Origin: Pseudomonas monteilii NBRC 103158 = DSM 14164
GTDB lineage: Bacteria > Pseudomonadota > Gammaproteobacteria > Pseudomonadales > Pseudomonadaceae
NCBI RefSeq assembly: GCF_000730605.1
Contig: NZ_BBIS01000055.1
Location: 1-59,173, forward strand
Direction: 5' to 3'
Length of the DNA: 59,173 nucleotides
The notes beneath the pieces are model-generated. The model ran no database searches. It was given only the letters and a program-made list of their open reading frames with translations, and was not told the DNA's origin. Both the position numbers and the translations under genes were made by a program. Each line of letters begins with the position of its first letter. The stretch's first letter is position 1. Below, one piece after another: positions 15,145-24,895 of this stretch.

Positions 15145-17025
15145 ATGCGAAAAGCCCCATTATTGCGCTTTACCCTCGCCTCATTGGCATTAGCCTGCAG
15201 CCAGGCATTCGCGGCACCCTCGCCCTACTCCGGCATGATTGTGTTTGGCGACAGCCTCAGCGATGCCGGGCAGTTTGGCGGCGTGCGCTTCACCAACCTC
15301 GATGCCAATGGCAACTATGCGCCAGTGTCACCGATGATCCTGGGCGGGCAGCTGGGTGTGAACCCGACCGAGCTTGGCCCTTCCACCTCCCCTCTCAATC
15401 CGGTATTGGGGCTTCCCGACGGCAATAACTGGGCAGTCGGTGGCTACACCACCCAACAGATCCTGGATTCGATCACCAGCACTTCCGAGACGGTCATCCC
15501 GCCAGGACGCCCCGGCGCCGGGCAAGTATTACGGGAGAAGCCAGGCTACCTGGCTAACGGCCTGCGCGCCGACCCTAACGCCCTGTACTACCTGACTGGT
15601 GGTGGTAATGACTTCCTGCAGGGCCTGGTCAACAGCCCCGCCGATGCCGCAGCCGCCGGTGCCCGCCTGGCCGCCAGCGCCCAGGCCCTGCAACAAGGTG
15701 GCGCCCGCTACATCATGGTCTGGCTGCTCCCGGACCTTGGCCAAACACCGAACTTCAGCGGCACGCCGCAGCAGAACCCCCTGTCATTACTGTCTGGTGT
15801 CTTCAACCAGTCGCTGCTCAGCCAACTGGGGCAAATTGACGCCGAGATCATCCCGCTGAACGTGCCCATGCTGCTGAGCGAGGCACTGGCCAGCCCCAGC
15901 CAGTTCGGCCTGGCCACCGGCCAGAACCTGGTGGGTACCTGCTACAGCGGCGAAGGTTGCGTGGAAAACCCGGTGTACGGCATCAACGGCACAACACCAG
16001 ACCCGACCAAGCTGCTGTTCAACGACTTGGTGCACCCGACCATCGCTGGCCAGCAACTGATCGCCGATTACGCCTACTCGATCCTCTCCGCACCATGGGA
16101 ACTGACCCTTCTTCCGGAAATGGCCCACACAAGCCTGCGTGCCCACCAGGACGAACTGCGCAACCAGTGGCAAACACCCTGGCAGGCCGTTGGCCAGTGG
16201 CAAGCCTTTGTCACCAGCGGCGCCCAGGACCTGGATTTCGACGGCCAGAGCAGCGCGGCCAGTGGCGATGGCCGCGGCTACAACCTGACCGTGGGGGGCA
16301 GCTACCGCCTGAACGACGCCTGGCGCCTGGGCCTGGCGGGAGGCGTATACCGGCAGAGACTGGAAGCCGGCGGACACGACTCGGACTACACGCTGAACAG
16401 CTATCTGGCCAGCGCCTTTGCCCAATACCGCCAGGACCGCTGGTGGGCGGATGCCGCGCTGACCGCCGGGCACCTGGACTACAGCGACCTGAAGCGCACC
16501 TTCGCCCTCGGCGTGAATGACCGCAGCGAAAAAGGCGACACTGATGGCGAGGCCTGGGCGATATCCGGGCGGCTGGGCTACAATCTGGCAGCCGACAGCA
16601 GCAACTGGCAGCTGGCACCCTTCATCAGTGCCGACTATGCGCGCGTGAAGGTGGATGGTTACGACGAGAAGAGTGGTCGCTCGACGGCGCTGGGCTTCGA
16701 TGACCAGGCGCGCACGTCACGCCGCCTGGGCCTGGGTTTGCAGGGCAGTGTGCAGGTGCTGCCGAGTACCCGGCTGTTCGCAGAAGTGGCGCAGGAACAT
16801 GAGTTCGAGGATGACCGGCAGGATGTGACCATGCACCTCACCAGCTTGCCGGCGAATGACTTCACCCTGACCGGGTATACGCCGCACAGCGACCTGACCC
16901 GGGCGAGCCTGGGGGTAAGCCATGAAGTGGTGGCAGGGGTGCATTTGCGCGGAAACTACAACTGGCGCAAGAGCGATGAATTGACCCAGCAGGGGGTGAG
17001 CCTGGGGATCAGCGTGGACTTCTGA
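15145..17025 (+). CDS. estP: GDSL-type esterase autotransporter
   Basis: Outer-membrane-anchored lipolytic esterase of the EstA/EstP type. The 626-aa protein has a signal peptide (cleavage after about AFA, residue 23), then a GDSL hydrolase passenger with nucleophile Ser37 in FGDSLSD, the conserved GGND motif near 152-155, and the D-x-x-H pair in NDLVHPT near 290-296. From about residue 350 to the end is an autotransporter beta-barrel of alternating aromatic strands finishing in the typical ...GISVDF. GDSL autotransporters act at the cell surface and affect rhamnolipid production and motility in P. aeruginosa. It separates trpG from trpE and is convergent with trpE. Confidence 0.93.
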   Translation: MRKAPLLRFTLASLALACSQAFAAPSPYSGMIVFGDSLSDAGQFGGVRFTNLDANGNYAPVSPMILGGQLGVNPTELGPSTSPLNPVLGLPDGNNWAVGGYTTQQILDSITSTSETVIPPGRPGAGQVLREKPGYLANGLRADPNALYYLTGGGNDFLQGLVNSPADAAAAGARLAASAQALQQGGARYIMVWLLPDLGQTPNFSGTPQQNPLSLLSGVFNQSLLSQLGQIDAEIIPLNVPMLLSEALASPSQFGLATGQNLVGTCYSGEGCVENPVYGINGTTPDPTKLLFNDLVHPTIAGQQLIADYAYSILSAPWELTLLPEMAHTSLRAHQDELRNQWQTPWQAVGQWQAFVTSGAQDLDFDGQSSAASGDGRGYNLTVGGSYRLNDAWRLGLAGGVYRQRLEAGGHDSDYTLNSYLASAFAQYRQDRWWADAALTAGHLDYSDLKRTFALGVNDRSEKGDTDGEAWAISGRLGYNLAADSSNWQLAPFISADYARVKVDGYDEKSGRSTALGFDDQARTSRRLGLGLQGSVQVLPSTRLFAEVAQEHEFEDDRQDVTMHLTSLPANDFTLTGYTPHSDLTRASLGVSHEVVAGVHLRGNYNWRKSDELTQQGVSLGISVDF

Positions 17026-17030
17026 ATAGA

Positions 17031-17051
17031 TGGGGCCGCTTGGCGGCCCCA
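17031..17051. terminator. Hairpin between convergent estP and trpE
   Basis: TGGGGCCGC-TTG-GCGGCCCCA forms a perfect 9-bp stem 6 bases after the estP stop and 7 before the trpE stop. The T tracts on both sides are short, but position and stem strength fit a shared terminator. Confidence 0.65.
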
Positions 17052-17057
17052 ATCCAT

Positions 17058-18539
17058 TTACTTGGCTGAAGTCTGCTCAGCCAAGGCGACCGCACGGAAC
17101 ATCGCGCGGCGCTTGTTGATGGTTTCTTCCCACTCGAGCGCCGGCACCGAGTCGGCAACGATGCCGCCACCGGCCTGCACATGCAGTTCGCCGTCCTTGA
17201 TCACGGCAGTACGGATCGCAATCGCGGTGTCCATGTTGCCATTCCAGGCAAAATACCCCACGGCACCACCGTAAACCCCACGCTTGACCGGCTCCAGTTC
17301 GTCGATGATCTCCATCGCACGAATCTTCGGTGCGCCCGACAAGGTGCCAGCCGGCAAAATCGCCCGCAGCGCATCCATCGCCGTCAGCCCTTCACGCAGC
17401 TGGCCGGTGACGTTGGAGACAATGTGCATCACATTGGAATAACGCTCGATCACCATCTTCTCGGTCAGCCGCACGCTGCCGGTCGAGGACACACGGCCCA
17501 CGTCGTTACGGCCCAGGTCGATCAGCATCAGGTGCTCGGCGATTTCCTTGTCGTCCGACAGCAGGTCGTCTTCCAACGCACGGTCGGCCTCTTCGGTCGC
17601 TCCACGCGGGCGAGTACCGGCAATCGGGCGCACGGTAACCAGGTTGTCCTCGACACGCACCAGCACCTCGGGCGAACTGCCAACCACATGGAAGTCACCG
17701 AAGTTGAAGAAGTACATGTAGGGCGTCGGGTTGAAGCAGCGCAGCGCGCGGTACAGGTCGATAGGCGCTGCCTTGAAGTCGATGGACATGCGCTGCGACG
17801 GCACCACTTGCATGCAGTCACCGGCCAGGATGTATTCCTTGATACGGCCGACGGCGTTCTCGTAGTCCTCACGCGTGTAGCTGGAGCGGAATTCCGGCTC
17901 GGCGGCCTGCGGGCCACTCAAGTCCAGGCCACGGCGCGGGGTGATCGGCTGACGCAGGGTTTCCAGCAGGCCTTGCAGCCGTGCCTGGCCCTGTTCGAAG
18001 GCTTGCTCTTCAGCCGGGTCGACCAGCACGATCGCGTGCATCTTGCCTGCCAGGTTGTCGAACACCACTACGGCATCGGACACCATCAGCAGAATATCCG
18101 GCACACCCAGCGGGTCCGGGTTGGGGCTGGCGCCCAGGCGCTTTTCCACATAACGCACGCAGTCGTAGCCGAAGTAGCCGACCAGGCCGCCGTTGAAGCG
18201 CGGCAGGCCAGGGATGTCGGCGACCTTGTAACGGTCCTTGAAGCTTTCGACGAACGCCAACGGGTCTTCGACATCGTGGCTTTCCACCTCGATGCCATCC
18301 TGCAGGATGCTGACGTGGTAGCCGTGAACGCGCATCACGGTGCGCGACGGCAGGCCGATCATCGAGTAACGGCCCCACTTCTCACCGCCCTGAACCGATT
18401 CGAGCAGGTACGAGTTGGGTTGGTCGGCCAGTTTCAGGTAGATCGACAGCGGCGTGTCGAAGTCGGCCAGGGTTTCGCAGGCCAGGGGGATGCGGTTGTA
18501 GCCGACAGCGGCCAGGCGCAGGAATTCTTCGCGGTTCAT
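17058..18539 (-). CDS. trpE: Anthranilate synthase component I
   Basis: Converts chorismate and ammonia (from TrpG) to anthranilate, the committed tryptophan step. The 493-aa product has the N-terminal feedback-site motif near LLESVQGGEKWGRYS (Ser for tryptophan binding), and the C-terminal chorismate-binding signatures PIAGTRPRG, DLGRNDVGRVS, and GTLSGAPKIRAMEIIDELE. ATG 18539 (MNREEF) has GAGG at suitable spacing and gives the standard length; the frame extends 18 codons upstream without similarity. It lies 69 bases after gph, with a leader peptide that ends at the gph stop codon. Located apart from trpGDC, as usual in Pseudomonas. Confidence 0.96.
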   Translation of the reverse strand: MNREEFLRLAAVGYNRIPLACETLADFDTPLSIYLKLADQPNSYLLESVQGGEKWGRYSMIGLPSRTVMRVHGYHVSILQDGIEVESHDVEDPLAFVESFKDRYKVADIPGLPRFNGGLVGYFGYDCVRYVEKRLGASPNPDPLGVPDILLMVSDAVVVFDNLAGKMHAIVLVDPAEEQAFEQGQARLQGLLETLRQPITPRRGLDLSGPQAAEPEFRSSYTREDYENAVGRIKEYILAGDCMQVVPSQRMSIDFKAAPIDLYRALRCFNPTPYMYFFNFGDFHVVGSSPEVLVRVEDNLVTVRPIAGTRPRGATEEADRALEDDLLSDDKEIAEHLMLIDLGRNDVGRVSSTGSVRLTEKMVIERYSNVMHIVSNVTGQLREGLTAMDALRAILPAGTLSGAPKIRAMEIIDELEPVKRGVYGGAVGYFAWNGNMDTAIAIRTAVIKDGELHVQAGGGIVADSVPALEWEETINKRRAMFRAVALAEQTSAK

Positions 18540-18583
18540 GAGTAGCCTCGTGGCAAGCAGCAATAAGTCAGGCAAACGGATGG

Positions 18584-18599
18584 GCCGGCACACGCCGGC
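18584..18599 (-). promoter_or_regulatory. Hairpin in the trpE leader
   Basis: GCCGGC-ACAC-GCCGGC (minus strand loop GTGT) is a perfect 6-bp stem 9 bases after the leader/gph stop codon and about 45 before the trpE ATG. It matches the trpG leader hairpin in position and in the following GTTTGCCT. Likely part of the attenuator; the U tract is short. Confidence 0.55.
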
Positions 18600-18608
18600 A
18601 GGCAGAAG

Positions 18609-18653
18609 TCAGGCGCGCCAACGCCAACGGGCCAGAGCCTTGATGACTTTCAT
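18609..18653 (-). CDS. trpL: trpE leader peptide, in frame with the gph 3' end
   Basis: The 14-codon frame MKVIKALARWRWRA-stop carries Trp at positions 10 and 12 and lies 69 bases before trpE. It differs from the trpG leader core at only three residues, and 27 consecutive bases across the Trp codons and stop are identical in the two leaders. It is in the same frame as gph and ends at the same stop, so it is either an internal restart or simply the C terminus of Gph. No Shine-Dalgarno sequence is visible before the inner ATG. Its role as attenuation leader is inferred from the Trp codons, duplication and position. Confidence 0.65.
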   Translation of the reverse strand: MKVIKALARWRWRA

Positions 18654-19427
18654 CCAGAATTTGCCAGTAACCGCCACGGTGGACTCTCTGTCTTGTGAGG
18701 CTTGAAGGTCCGCCAACGTTATCCCAGTGGCCGGGTCTTCGCAACCGGGCAGCAAGGCGCGCAGGTCATCGATCACAAGGCTGGGGGTTTCGTCGTGGAT
18801 CGGCCGGCCATGGTTGTAGCCGTAGGTCAGCCCCACGCATTGCACGCCAGCCGCCTTGGCCGCCAGCACATCACTGCGCGAATCACCGACGAACAACGCT
18901 TGTTGCGGGGTAACGCCGGCCATCTGCATGACGAACAGCAACGCCGCCGGGTCCGGTTTTTTCTGCGGCAGGGTGTCGCCGCCGATGATCCAGCGGAAAT
19001 AGCGGCCGATCTTCATCTGGTCCAACAAAGGGGCGACGAAGCGCTCCGGCTTGTTGGTGATCAGTGCCATTTCCACACCCTGCTTCTGCAGCCAGCGCAG
19101 GGTGTCTTTCACGCCGGGATAAACCACAGTGAGCTCATGGCTTTGGGCATAGGCTTCCATGAACAGCGCCAGGCCCTGCTCGGCCAGCACATCATCCACA
19201 GCGTCATGCTCAATACCGCCCGCCAGTGCTCGGCGCACCAGCACCTGGGCGCCATTGCCAACCCAATGGCGCACCGCCTCAAGGCCGGCAGGCGGGCGCC
19301 CCAGTTCGAGCAGCATGCGGTCCACGGCGGCGGCCAGGTCTGGCACGGAGTCGATCAGGGTACCGTCCAGATCGAACATCACCAGCCTGGGCAGCGTCCC
19401 CGGGAACAGCTGCTCGAAGCCACTCAT
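18609..19427 (-). CDS. gph: Phosphoglycolate phosphatase
   Basis: HAD-superfamily phosphatase that removes 2-phosphoglycolate formed by DNA repair and other reactions. The 272-aa product has the nucleophile motif D19-L-D21-G-T, motif II in LITNKPERF, the motif III lysine in LPQKKPDP and motif IV VGDSRSD. The last 14 residues (MKVIKALARWRWRA) are unusually basic and Trp-rich and are the same codons as the trpE leader peptide; the catalytic fold ends well before them. The start overlaps the rpe stop by 4 bases, so rpe-gph, and probably trpE, form one transcription unit. Confidence 0.93.
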   Translation of the reverse strand: MSGFEQLFPGTLPRLVMFDLDGTLIDSVPDLAAAVDRMLLELGRPPAGLEAVRHWVGNGAQVLVRRALAGGIEHDAVDDVLAEQGLALFMEAYAQSHELTVVYPGVKDTLRWLQKQGVEMALITNKPERFVAPLLDQMKIGRYFRWIIGGDTLPQKKPDPAALLFVMQMAGVTPQQALFVGDSRSDVLAAKAAGVQCVGLTYGYNHGRPIHDETPSLVIDDLRALLPGCEDPATGITLADLQASQDRESTVAVTGKFWMKVIKALARWRWRA

Positions 19428-20098
19428 GGGCGGGCCTGAGCCAGTTCGGCGCGCATCAGGGCAATGACTTCCTGGTAGTCCGGGGCGTTGAAGATCGCCG
19501 AGCCGGCCACGAAGGTGTCGGCGCCAGCGGCAGCGATCTCGCGGATGTTGTTGACGTTGACGCCGCCGTCGATTTCCAGGCGGATATCACGGCCACTGGC
19601 GTCGATCAGCGCACGCGCTTCGCGCAGCTTGTCGAGGGTGCCGGGGATGAACTTCTGCCCGCCGAAGCCTGGGTTAACGCTCATCAGCAGCACCATGTCG
19701 ATCTTGTCCATCACGTACTTCAGGGCGTCCAGGCTGGTGGCCGGGTTGAACACCAGGCCGGCCTTGCAGCCACCGTCTTTGATCAACTGCAGCGAGCGGT
19801 CGATGTGCTGGGTGGCTTCCGGGTGGAAGGTGATGTAGGTGGCGCCGGCCTCGATGAAGTCGCCGATGATGCGGTCGACCGGGCTGACCATCAGGTGCAC
19901 GTCGATGGGCGCGGTGACGCCGTACTTGCGCAGGGCAGTGCACACCATCGGGCCGATGGTCAGGTTGGGAACGTAGTGGTTGTCCATGACATCGAAGTGA
20001 ACGATGTCGGCACCCGCAGCCAAAACCTTGTCGACGTCCTCACCCAGGCGGGCGAAATCGGCGGAAAGAATGGAGGGGGCAATAGCGTAGGGCTGCAT
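19424..20098 (-). CDS. rpe: Ribulose-phosphate 3-epimerase
   Basis: Interconverts ribulose-5-phosphate and xylulose-5-phosphate in the pentose phosphate pathway. The 224-aa TIM-barrel protein shows the family motifs IAPSILSADFARLGEDV, VHFDVMDNHYVPNLTIGP (metal ligands His and Asp), DVHLMV, MSVNPGFGGQKF and LEIDGGVN, all intact. It begins the rpe-gph-trpE unit. The link between pentose phosphates (PRPP supply) and tryptophan synthesis is a plausible reason for the grouping. Confidence 0.97.
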   Translation of the reverse strand: MQPYAIAPSILSADFARLGEDVDKVLAAGADIVHFDVMDNHYVPNLTIGPMVCTALRKYGVTAPIDVHLMVSPVDRIIGDFIEAGATYITFHPEATQHIDRSLQLIKDGGCKAGLVFNPATSLDALKYVMDKIDMVLLMSVNPGFGGQKFIPGTLDKLREARALIDASGRDIRLEIDGGVNVNNIREIAAAGADTFVAGSAIFNAPDYQEVIALMRAELAQARP

Positions 20099-20196
20099 GG
20101 CGCACCTGTTGGCAGAATCACGGTGGCGCGCATTGTAACTCAGGCAAACGGGTAGAGGCTGATTGGTATCAATCCGTGTCGACCAGCTGTTTCAAC

Positions 20197-20240
20197 CTGT
20201 ACCGGCCTCTTCGCGGGCTTACCCGCGAAGAGGCAGGCTC
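20197..20240. repeat. REP element (single)
   Basis: CTGTACCGGCCTCTTCGCGG starts a 13-bp stem (20205-20217 with 20222-20234, loop CTTA), the typical P. putida REP palindrome. It lies between the convergent-facing ends of the rpe promoter region and agtD and could also help terminate the agt operon. A near copy is at 37531-37569. Confidence 0.85.
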
Positions 20241-20253
20241 AGAAAACTGACAA

Positions 20254-21084
20254 TCAGGCAGGCTGCTGGGTTCTCAGCTTCTCGCTACGCCCACGCAACC
20301 ACTCCAAGGTCAGCAGCAATATCACCGAGAAGGCAATCAGCAAGGTCGCAGCCGCTGCAATGGTCGGGCTCAGGTTTTCGCGAATACCACTGAACATCTG
20401 CCGCGGCAGGGTCGCCTGCTCGGGCCCTGCCAGGAACAGGGTCACCACCACCTCGTCAAACGACGTGGCAAAGGCGAACAGCGCCCCCGAAATCACCCCG
20501 GGCGCAATCAGCGGCAGGGTCACCCGACGGAAGGTCAGCAGTGGCGACGCGCCCAGGCTGGCCGCCGCGCGCACCAGGTTGTAGTTGAAGCCCTGCAAGG
20601 TGGCCGACACGGTAATGATGACGAACGGTACACCCAGCACCGCATGCACCAGAATCAGCGAGGTGAAGCTGTTGCCCATCCCCAGCGGTGCAAAGAACAG
20701 GTAACTGGCTACACCGATAATCACGACCGGCACCACCATCGGCGAAATCACCAGCGCCATCACCAGCGACTTGCCGGGGAAATCGCCACGGGTCAGGCCG
20801 ATGGCCGCCAGGGTGCCGAACACCATGGCCAGCACCGTGGCTGCCGGGGCGACGATGATGCTGTTCTTCAGCGCCCGCATCCATTCGGCCGAGCCGAAGA
20901 AGTCCTGGTACCACTGCAGTGAGAAGCCCTGCAGCGGGTACACCAGGAAGCTGCCACTGTTGAACGACAGCGGCACGATCACCAGTACCGGCAAGATCAG
21001 GAAAAGCAGGATCAAACCGCAAAGAATGCGCAGGCTGTAGAACCAGACCCGCTCCACGGGCGACATGTATGGGCTCAACATCAC
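20254..21084 (-). CDS. agtD: ABC transporter permease, polyamine/GABA type
   Basis: Inner-membrane permease of the PotI/YdcV class, 276 aa, with six predicted helices. The EAA coupling motif in the cytoplasmic loop reads NLVRAAASLGASPLLTFRRVTLPLIAPG (about residues 184-211), which docks on the ATPase. It is the last gene of a four-gene operon, 8 bases after the other permease. By order and neighbours (followed by rpe-gph-trpE) it corresponds to agtD of P. aeruginosa, part of an uptake system for 4-aminobutyrate and 5-aminovalerate; substrate here is inferred from that synteny. Confidence 0.86.
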   Translation of the reverse strand: MMLSPYMSPVERVWFYSLRILCGLILLFLILPVLVIVPLSFNSGSFLVYPLQGFSLQWYQDFFGSAEWMRALKNSIIVAPAATVLAMVFGTLAAIGLTRGDFPGKSLVMALVISPMVVPVVIIGVASYLFFAPLGMGNSFTSLILVHAVLGVPFVIITVSATLQGFNYNLVRAAASLGASPLLTFRRVTLPLIAPGVISGALFAFATSFDEVVVTLFLAGPEQATLPRQMFSGIRENLSPTIAAAATLLIAFSVILLLTLEWLRGRSEKLRTQQPA

Positions 21085-21092
21085 AAGGCTCC

Positions 21093-22340
21093 TCAGCTCA
21101 GGCGCAGGCGGCTGGCGCCGACCAGCCAGCTATAGATCAGGTACAACAACACAGTCGCCAGCAGCAACAGCCCGCCCAGCGCGGTGGCCATGCCCCAGTT
21201 GATGCTGGTGTTGGTGTAGAAGGCAACGAAGTAGCTGACCATCTGGTCGTTCGGACTGCCCAGCAGTGCCGGAGTGATGTAGTAGCCGATGGCCAGGATG
21301 AACACCAGCAGGCAACCCGCACCTACACCGGCGTAAGTCTGCGGGAAGTAAACCCGCCAGAAGCTGGCGAACGGGTGGCAGCCCAGCGAAATTGCCGCAC
21401 GCATGTAGCTGGGCGAAATGCCCTTCATCACGCTGTACAGTGGCAGGATCATGAACGGCAGCAGGATGTGTACCATCGAGATGTAAACACCGGTACGGTT
21501 GAACACCAATTCCAGCGGTTGATCGATGATGCCCATGGCCATCAGCGCGCTGTTGATCAGGCCGCCCGACTGCAGCAGCACGATCCACGCCGCCACCCGC
21601 ACCAGGATCGAAGTCCAGAACGGCAGCAGCACCAGGATCATCAGCAGGTTGCTCTGCCGGGTCGGCAGGTTGGCCAGTAAATAGGCCAGTGGGTAGGCCA
21701 GCACCAGGCAGATGGCGGTGATCACCACACCCATCCACAGGGTACGGGCAAAAATGTCCAGGTAAATGGCCTGGTCCGGGGTGGCCTTGGCCAGTTCGCC
21801 AAGGTCATCGATGCGATGGTCGACAGAGGCCAGCAGGTAGAACGATGTCACCGAACTGGTATTGCGGCGTATCGCCTGCCAGTAGGCTGGATCACCCCAT
21901 CGCTCGTCGACGGCCTGCAACGCGTCCTTATAAGAGGCAGGCTCAGCCTTGAATGGCAGTGCCCGGGCGGTCTTGGTCAACAAGCTGCGGTAACCGGCCA
22001 GTTCCATGTTCAAGCGCTTGGAAAGGTCGCCAAGGGTCTGGTTCTTGCGCGATTCGGCCAGGTCCTGGCTCAGCGCCTTGTACACATCCTCGCCGGGCAG
22101 GCTCTTGCCATCCCACTGGCTAATGACTTCGACCGTGCGTGGCAGGCCGCCGACCACTTCAGGGTTGCCGACGCTCTTGTACAGCAGCGCCGCGATCGGC
22201 ACCAGGAACACCAGCAGAAGAAACAGCGCCAGCGGCGCGATCAACGCCTGCGCCTTCCAGCGGTTGACCCGCTCGGCGTGCTTGAGGCGCTGCTTGAGAC
22301 TTGGACCTGCGCCTTCGTTGAGGGGCACTGCAATGGCCAT
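21093..22340 (-). CDS. agtC: ABC transporter permease, polyamine/GABA type
   Basis: Inner-membrane permease of the PotH/YdcU class, 415 aa, longer than usual because a periplasmic domain of about 150 residues is inserted between the first helix (about 36-56) and the remaining helices. The EAA motif is SPSYMRAAISLGCHPFASFWRVYFPQT. ATG 22340 (MAIAVPLNEG) is preceded by GGAG at good spacing; the open frame extends 17 codons further without support. It pairs with agtD to form the transmembrane channel. A hairpin separates it from agtB. Confidence 0.86.
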   Translation of the reverse strand: MAIAVPLNEGAGPSLKQRLKHAERVNRWKAQALIAPLALFLLLVFLVPIAALLYKSVGNPEVVGGLPRTVEVISQWDGKSLPGEDVYKALSQDLAESRKNQTLGDLSKRLNMELAGYRSLLTKTARALPFKAEPASYKDALQAVDERWGDPAYWQAIRRNTSSVTSFYLLASVDHRIDDLGELAKATPDQAIYLDIFARTLWMGVVITAICLVLAYPLAYLLANLPTRQSNLLMILVLLPFWTSILVRVAAWIVLLQSGGLINSALMAMGIIDQPLELVFNRTGVYISMVHILLPFMILPLYSVMKGISPSYMRAAISLGCHPFASFWRVYFPQTYAGVGAGCLLVFILAIGYYITPALLGSPNDQMVSYFVAFYTNTSINWGMATALGGLLLLATVLLYLIYSWLVGASRLRLS

Positions 22341-22368
22341 GGCGAACTCCGCAATACAGGCTGAAATG

Positions 22369-22387
22369 GGGGCTGCGATGCAGCCCC
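22369..22387 (-). promoter_or_regulatory. Intra-operon hairpin between agtB and agtC
   Basis: GGGGCTGC-GAT-GCAGCCCC is a perfect 8-bp stem in the 60-base gap between the binding-protein gene and the first permease gene. There is only a weak T stretch after it. Such hairpins commonly protect the binding-protein mRNA or partly stop transcription so that binding protein exceeds permease. Confidence 0.6.
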
Positions 22388-22400
22388 GCACACTGGACGT

Positions 22401-23435
22401 TTACTTCTTCGCCGCCCAGGCGTTGAAGCGTTGCTCCAGCTGCTCGCTGTTGTCGGCCCAGAAGGCCACGTCGATCTGCACCTGGTTGGCGATGTTTTCA
22501 GGCGTGGTCGGCATGTCCTTCTTCACTTCGTCCGACAGCAGGCTCACAGCCTTAGCGTTGGCCGGGCCGTAGGCGATGTTCTCGGAGTAGGTTTTCTGCT
22601 GCTCGGGCTGCACGCTGAAAGCGATGAATTTCTTCGCTTCTTCGGCATCCTTGGCGCCTTTCGGAATGGCCCAGGCATCGAAGTCGTAGATGCCGCCGTT
22701 CCACACCACCTTGAGGTTGCTCTCTTTCTGCACAGCGGCAATACGGCCGTTGTACGCAGAACTCATGACCACGTCACCCGAGGCCAGGAACTGCGGTGGC
22801 TGTGCACCCGCTTCCCACCACTGGATGCTGGGCTTGAGCTCATCAAGCTTCTTGAAGGCGCGGTCCTGGCCTTCCTTGGTGGCCAGCACTTTGTAGACGT
22901 CCTTGGGCGCAACGCCATCGGCCATCAGTGCGAATTCCATGGTGTACTTGGCACCTTTGCGCAGGCCGCGCTTGCCCGGGAATTTCTTGGTGTCCCAGAA
23001 ATCAGCCCAGCTGGTAGGTGCGGTTTTCAGCTTGTCGGCGTTGTAGGCCATGACCGTGGACCAGACGAAGAAGCCCACGCCGCAAGGCTGGATGGCACCC
23101 GGCACGTAGTCACCCTCATTGCCAAACAGGGCTGGGTCGAGCTCTTCGAACATGCCTTCATCGCAACCACGCGCCAGCTCTGGCGACTCAACCTCTACCA
23201 GGTTCCACGACACACTCTTGGTGTCGACCATTGCCTTGACCTTCGCCATTTCGCCGTTGTACTCACCGGCGACGATCTTGCCATTACCCGCCTTCTCCCA
23301 TGGCTCGTAGAACGCTTTTACCTGGGCCGCCTTGTTGGCGCCCCCGAACGAGATCACGGTGAGGTCTGCGGCCATGACCTGGCCAGCGGCGAAAAGCCCC
23401 AAGGCCAGGGCGGTCAGTTTCAACTGCTTGCGCAT
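22401..23435 (-). CDS. agtB: ABC transporter periplasmic substrate-binding protein
   Basis: Soluble periplasmic binding protein, 344 aa, of the PotD/PotF polyamine-binding class. A signal peptide (MRKQLKLTALALGLFAAGQVMA) ends near residue 22 and the mature protein begins ADLTVISFGG. Class motifs include WNLVEVESPELARGCDEG and the C-terminal YGPANAKA. ATG 23435 has GGAGAG upstream. It lies 40 bases after the ATPase gene. The ligand is probably an amino acid with a terminal amino group such as GABA or 5-aminovalerate, by synteny with agtB; polyamines are the alternative. Confidence 0.88.
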   Translation of the reverse strand: MRKQLKLTALALGLFAAGQVMAADLTVISFGGANKAAQVKAFYEPWEKAGNGKIVAGEYNGEMAKVKAMVDTKSVSWNLVEVESPELARGCDEGMFEELDPALFGNEGDYVPGAIQPCGVGFFVWSTVMAYNADKLKTAPTSWADFWDTKKFPGKRGLRKGAKYTMEFALMADGVAPKDVYKVLATKEGQDRAFKKLDELKPSIQWWEAGAQPPQFLASGDVVMSSAYNGRIAAVQKESNLKVVWNGGIYDFDAWAIPKGAKDAEEAKKFIAFSVQPEQQKTYSENIAYGPANAKAVSLLSDEVKKDMPTTPENIANQVQIDVAFWADNSEQLEQRFNAWAAKK

Positions 23436-23475
23436 TCTTATTCTCTCCACAGTACAGGGTTGGTGAAGCAATCCA

Positions 23476-24600
<1,125 letters not shown>

Positions 24601-24770
24601 GCCTGCACCTTCTTGTTGGATGACTGCGTAGGCAAAAGAGTAGAAGAGGCGCAAGCGCCCGAAAATCGGGGGTGCTGAGAGAATGCCATCATCCGGATGG
24701 AAGATTTGTTGTAGGGATTGCCCTACAAGGATGGCGGGATTGGAATGCCCTTGCGAACACTCCACCGAAC

Positions 24771-24860
24771 CTGTGGGAGCGGGCGTGCCCGCGATGAGGC
24801 CGGCACAGCCATGGAGATCAGCAGGTCAGGCCCTTTCGCGGGCACGCCCGCTCCCACAGG
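24771..24860. repeat. Pair of inverted REP elements
   Basis: A perfect 23-base inverted repeat (24771-24793 and 24837-24859; arm begins CTGTGGGAGCGGGCGTGCCC) encloses 43 bases with partial further symmetry. This is a common P. putida REP pair. It fills the 295-base gap between agtA and agtR; the rest of the gap (24601-24770 and 24861-24895) contains the presumed agt promoter but no sequence I can identify with confidence. Confidence 0.88.
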
Positions 24861-24895
24861 GACGTCGACAGGATCACCGATAGCGTATGTCGCAA

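Noticed and set aside
17181..18545. A 454-codon open frame on the plus strand, antisense to trpE
   Set aside because: High GC gives long antisense frames. The product has no family resemblance, is His/Gln/Val rich, and trpE is certain on the other strand.
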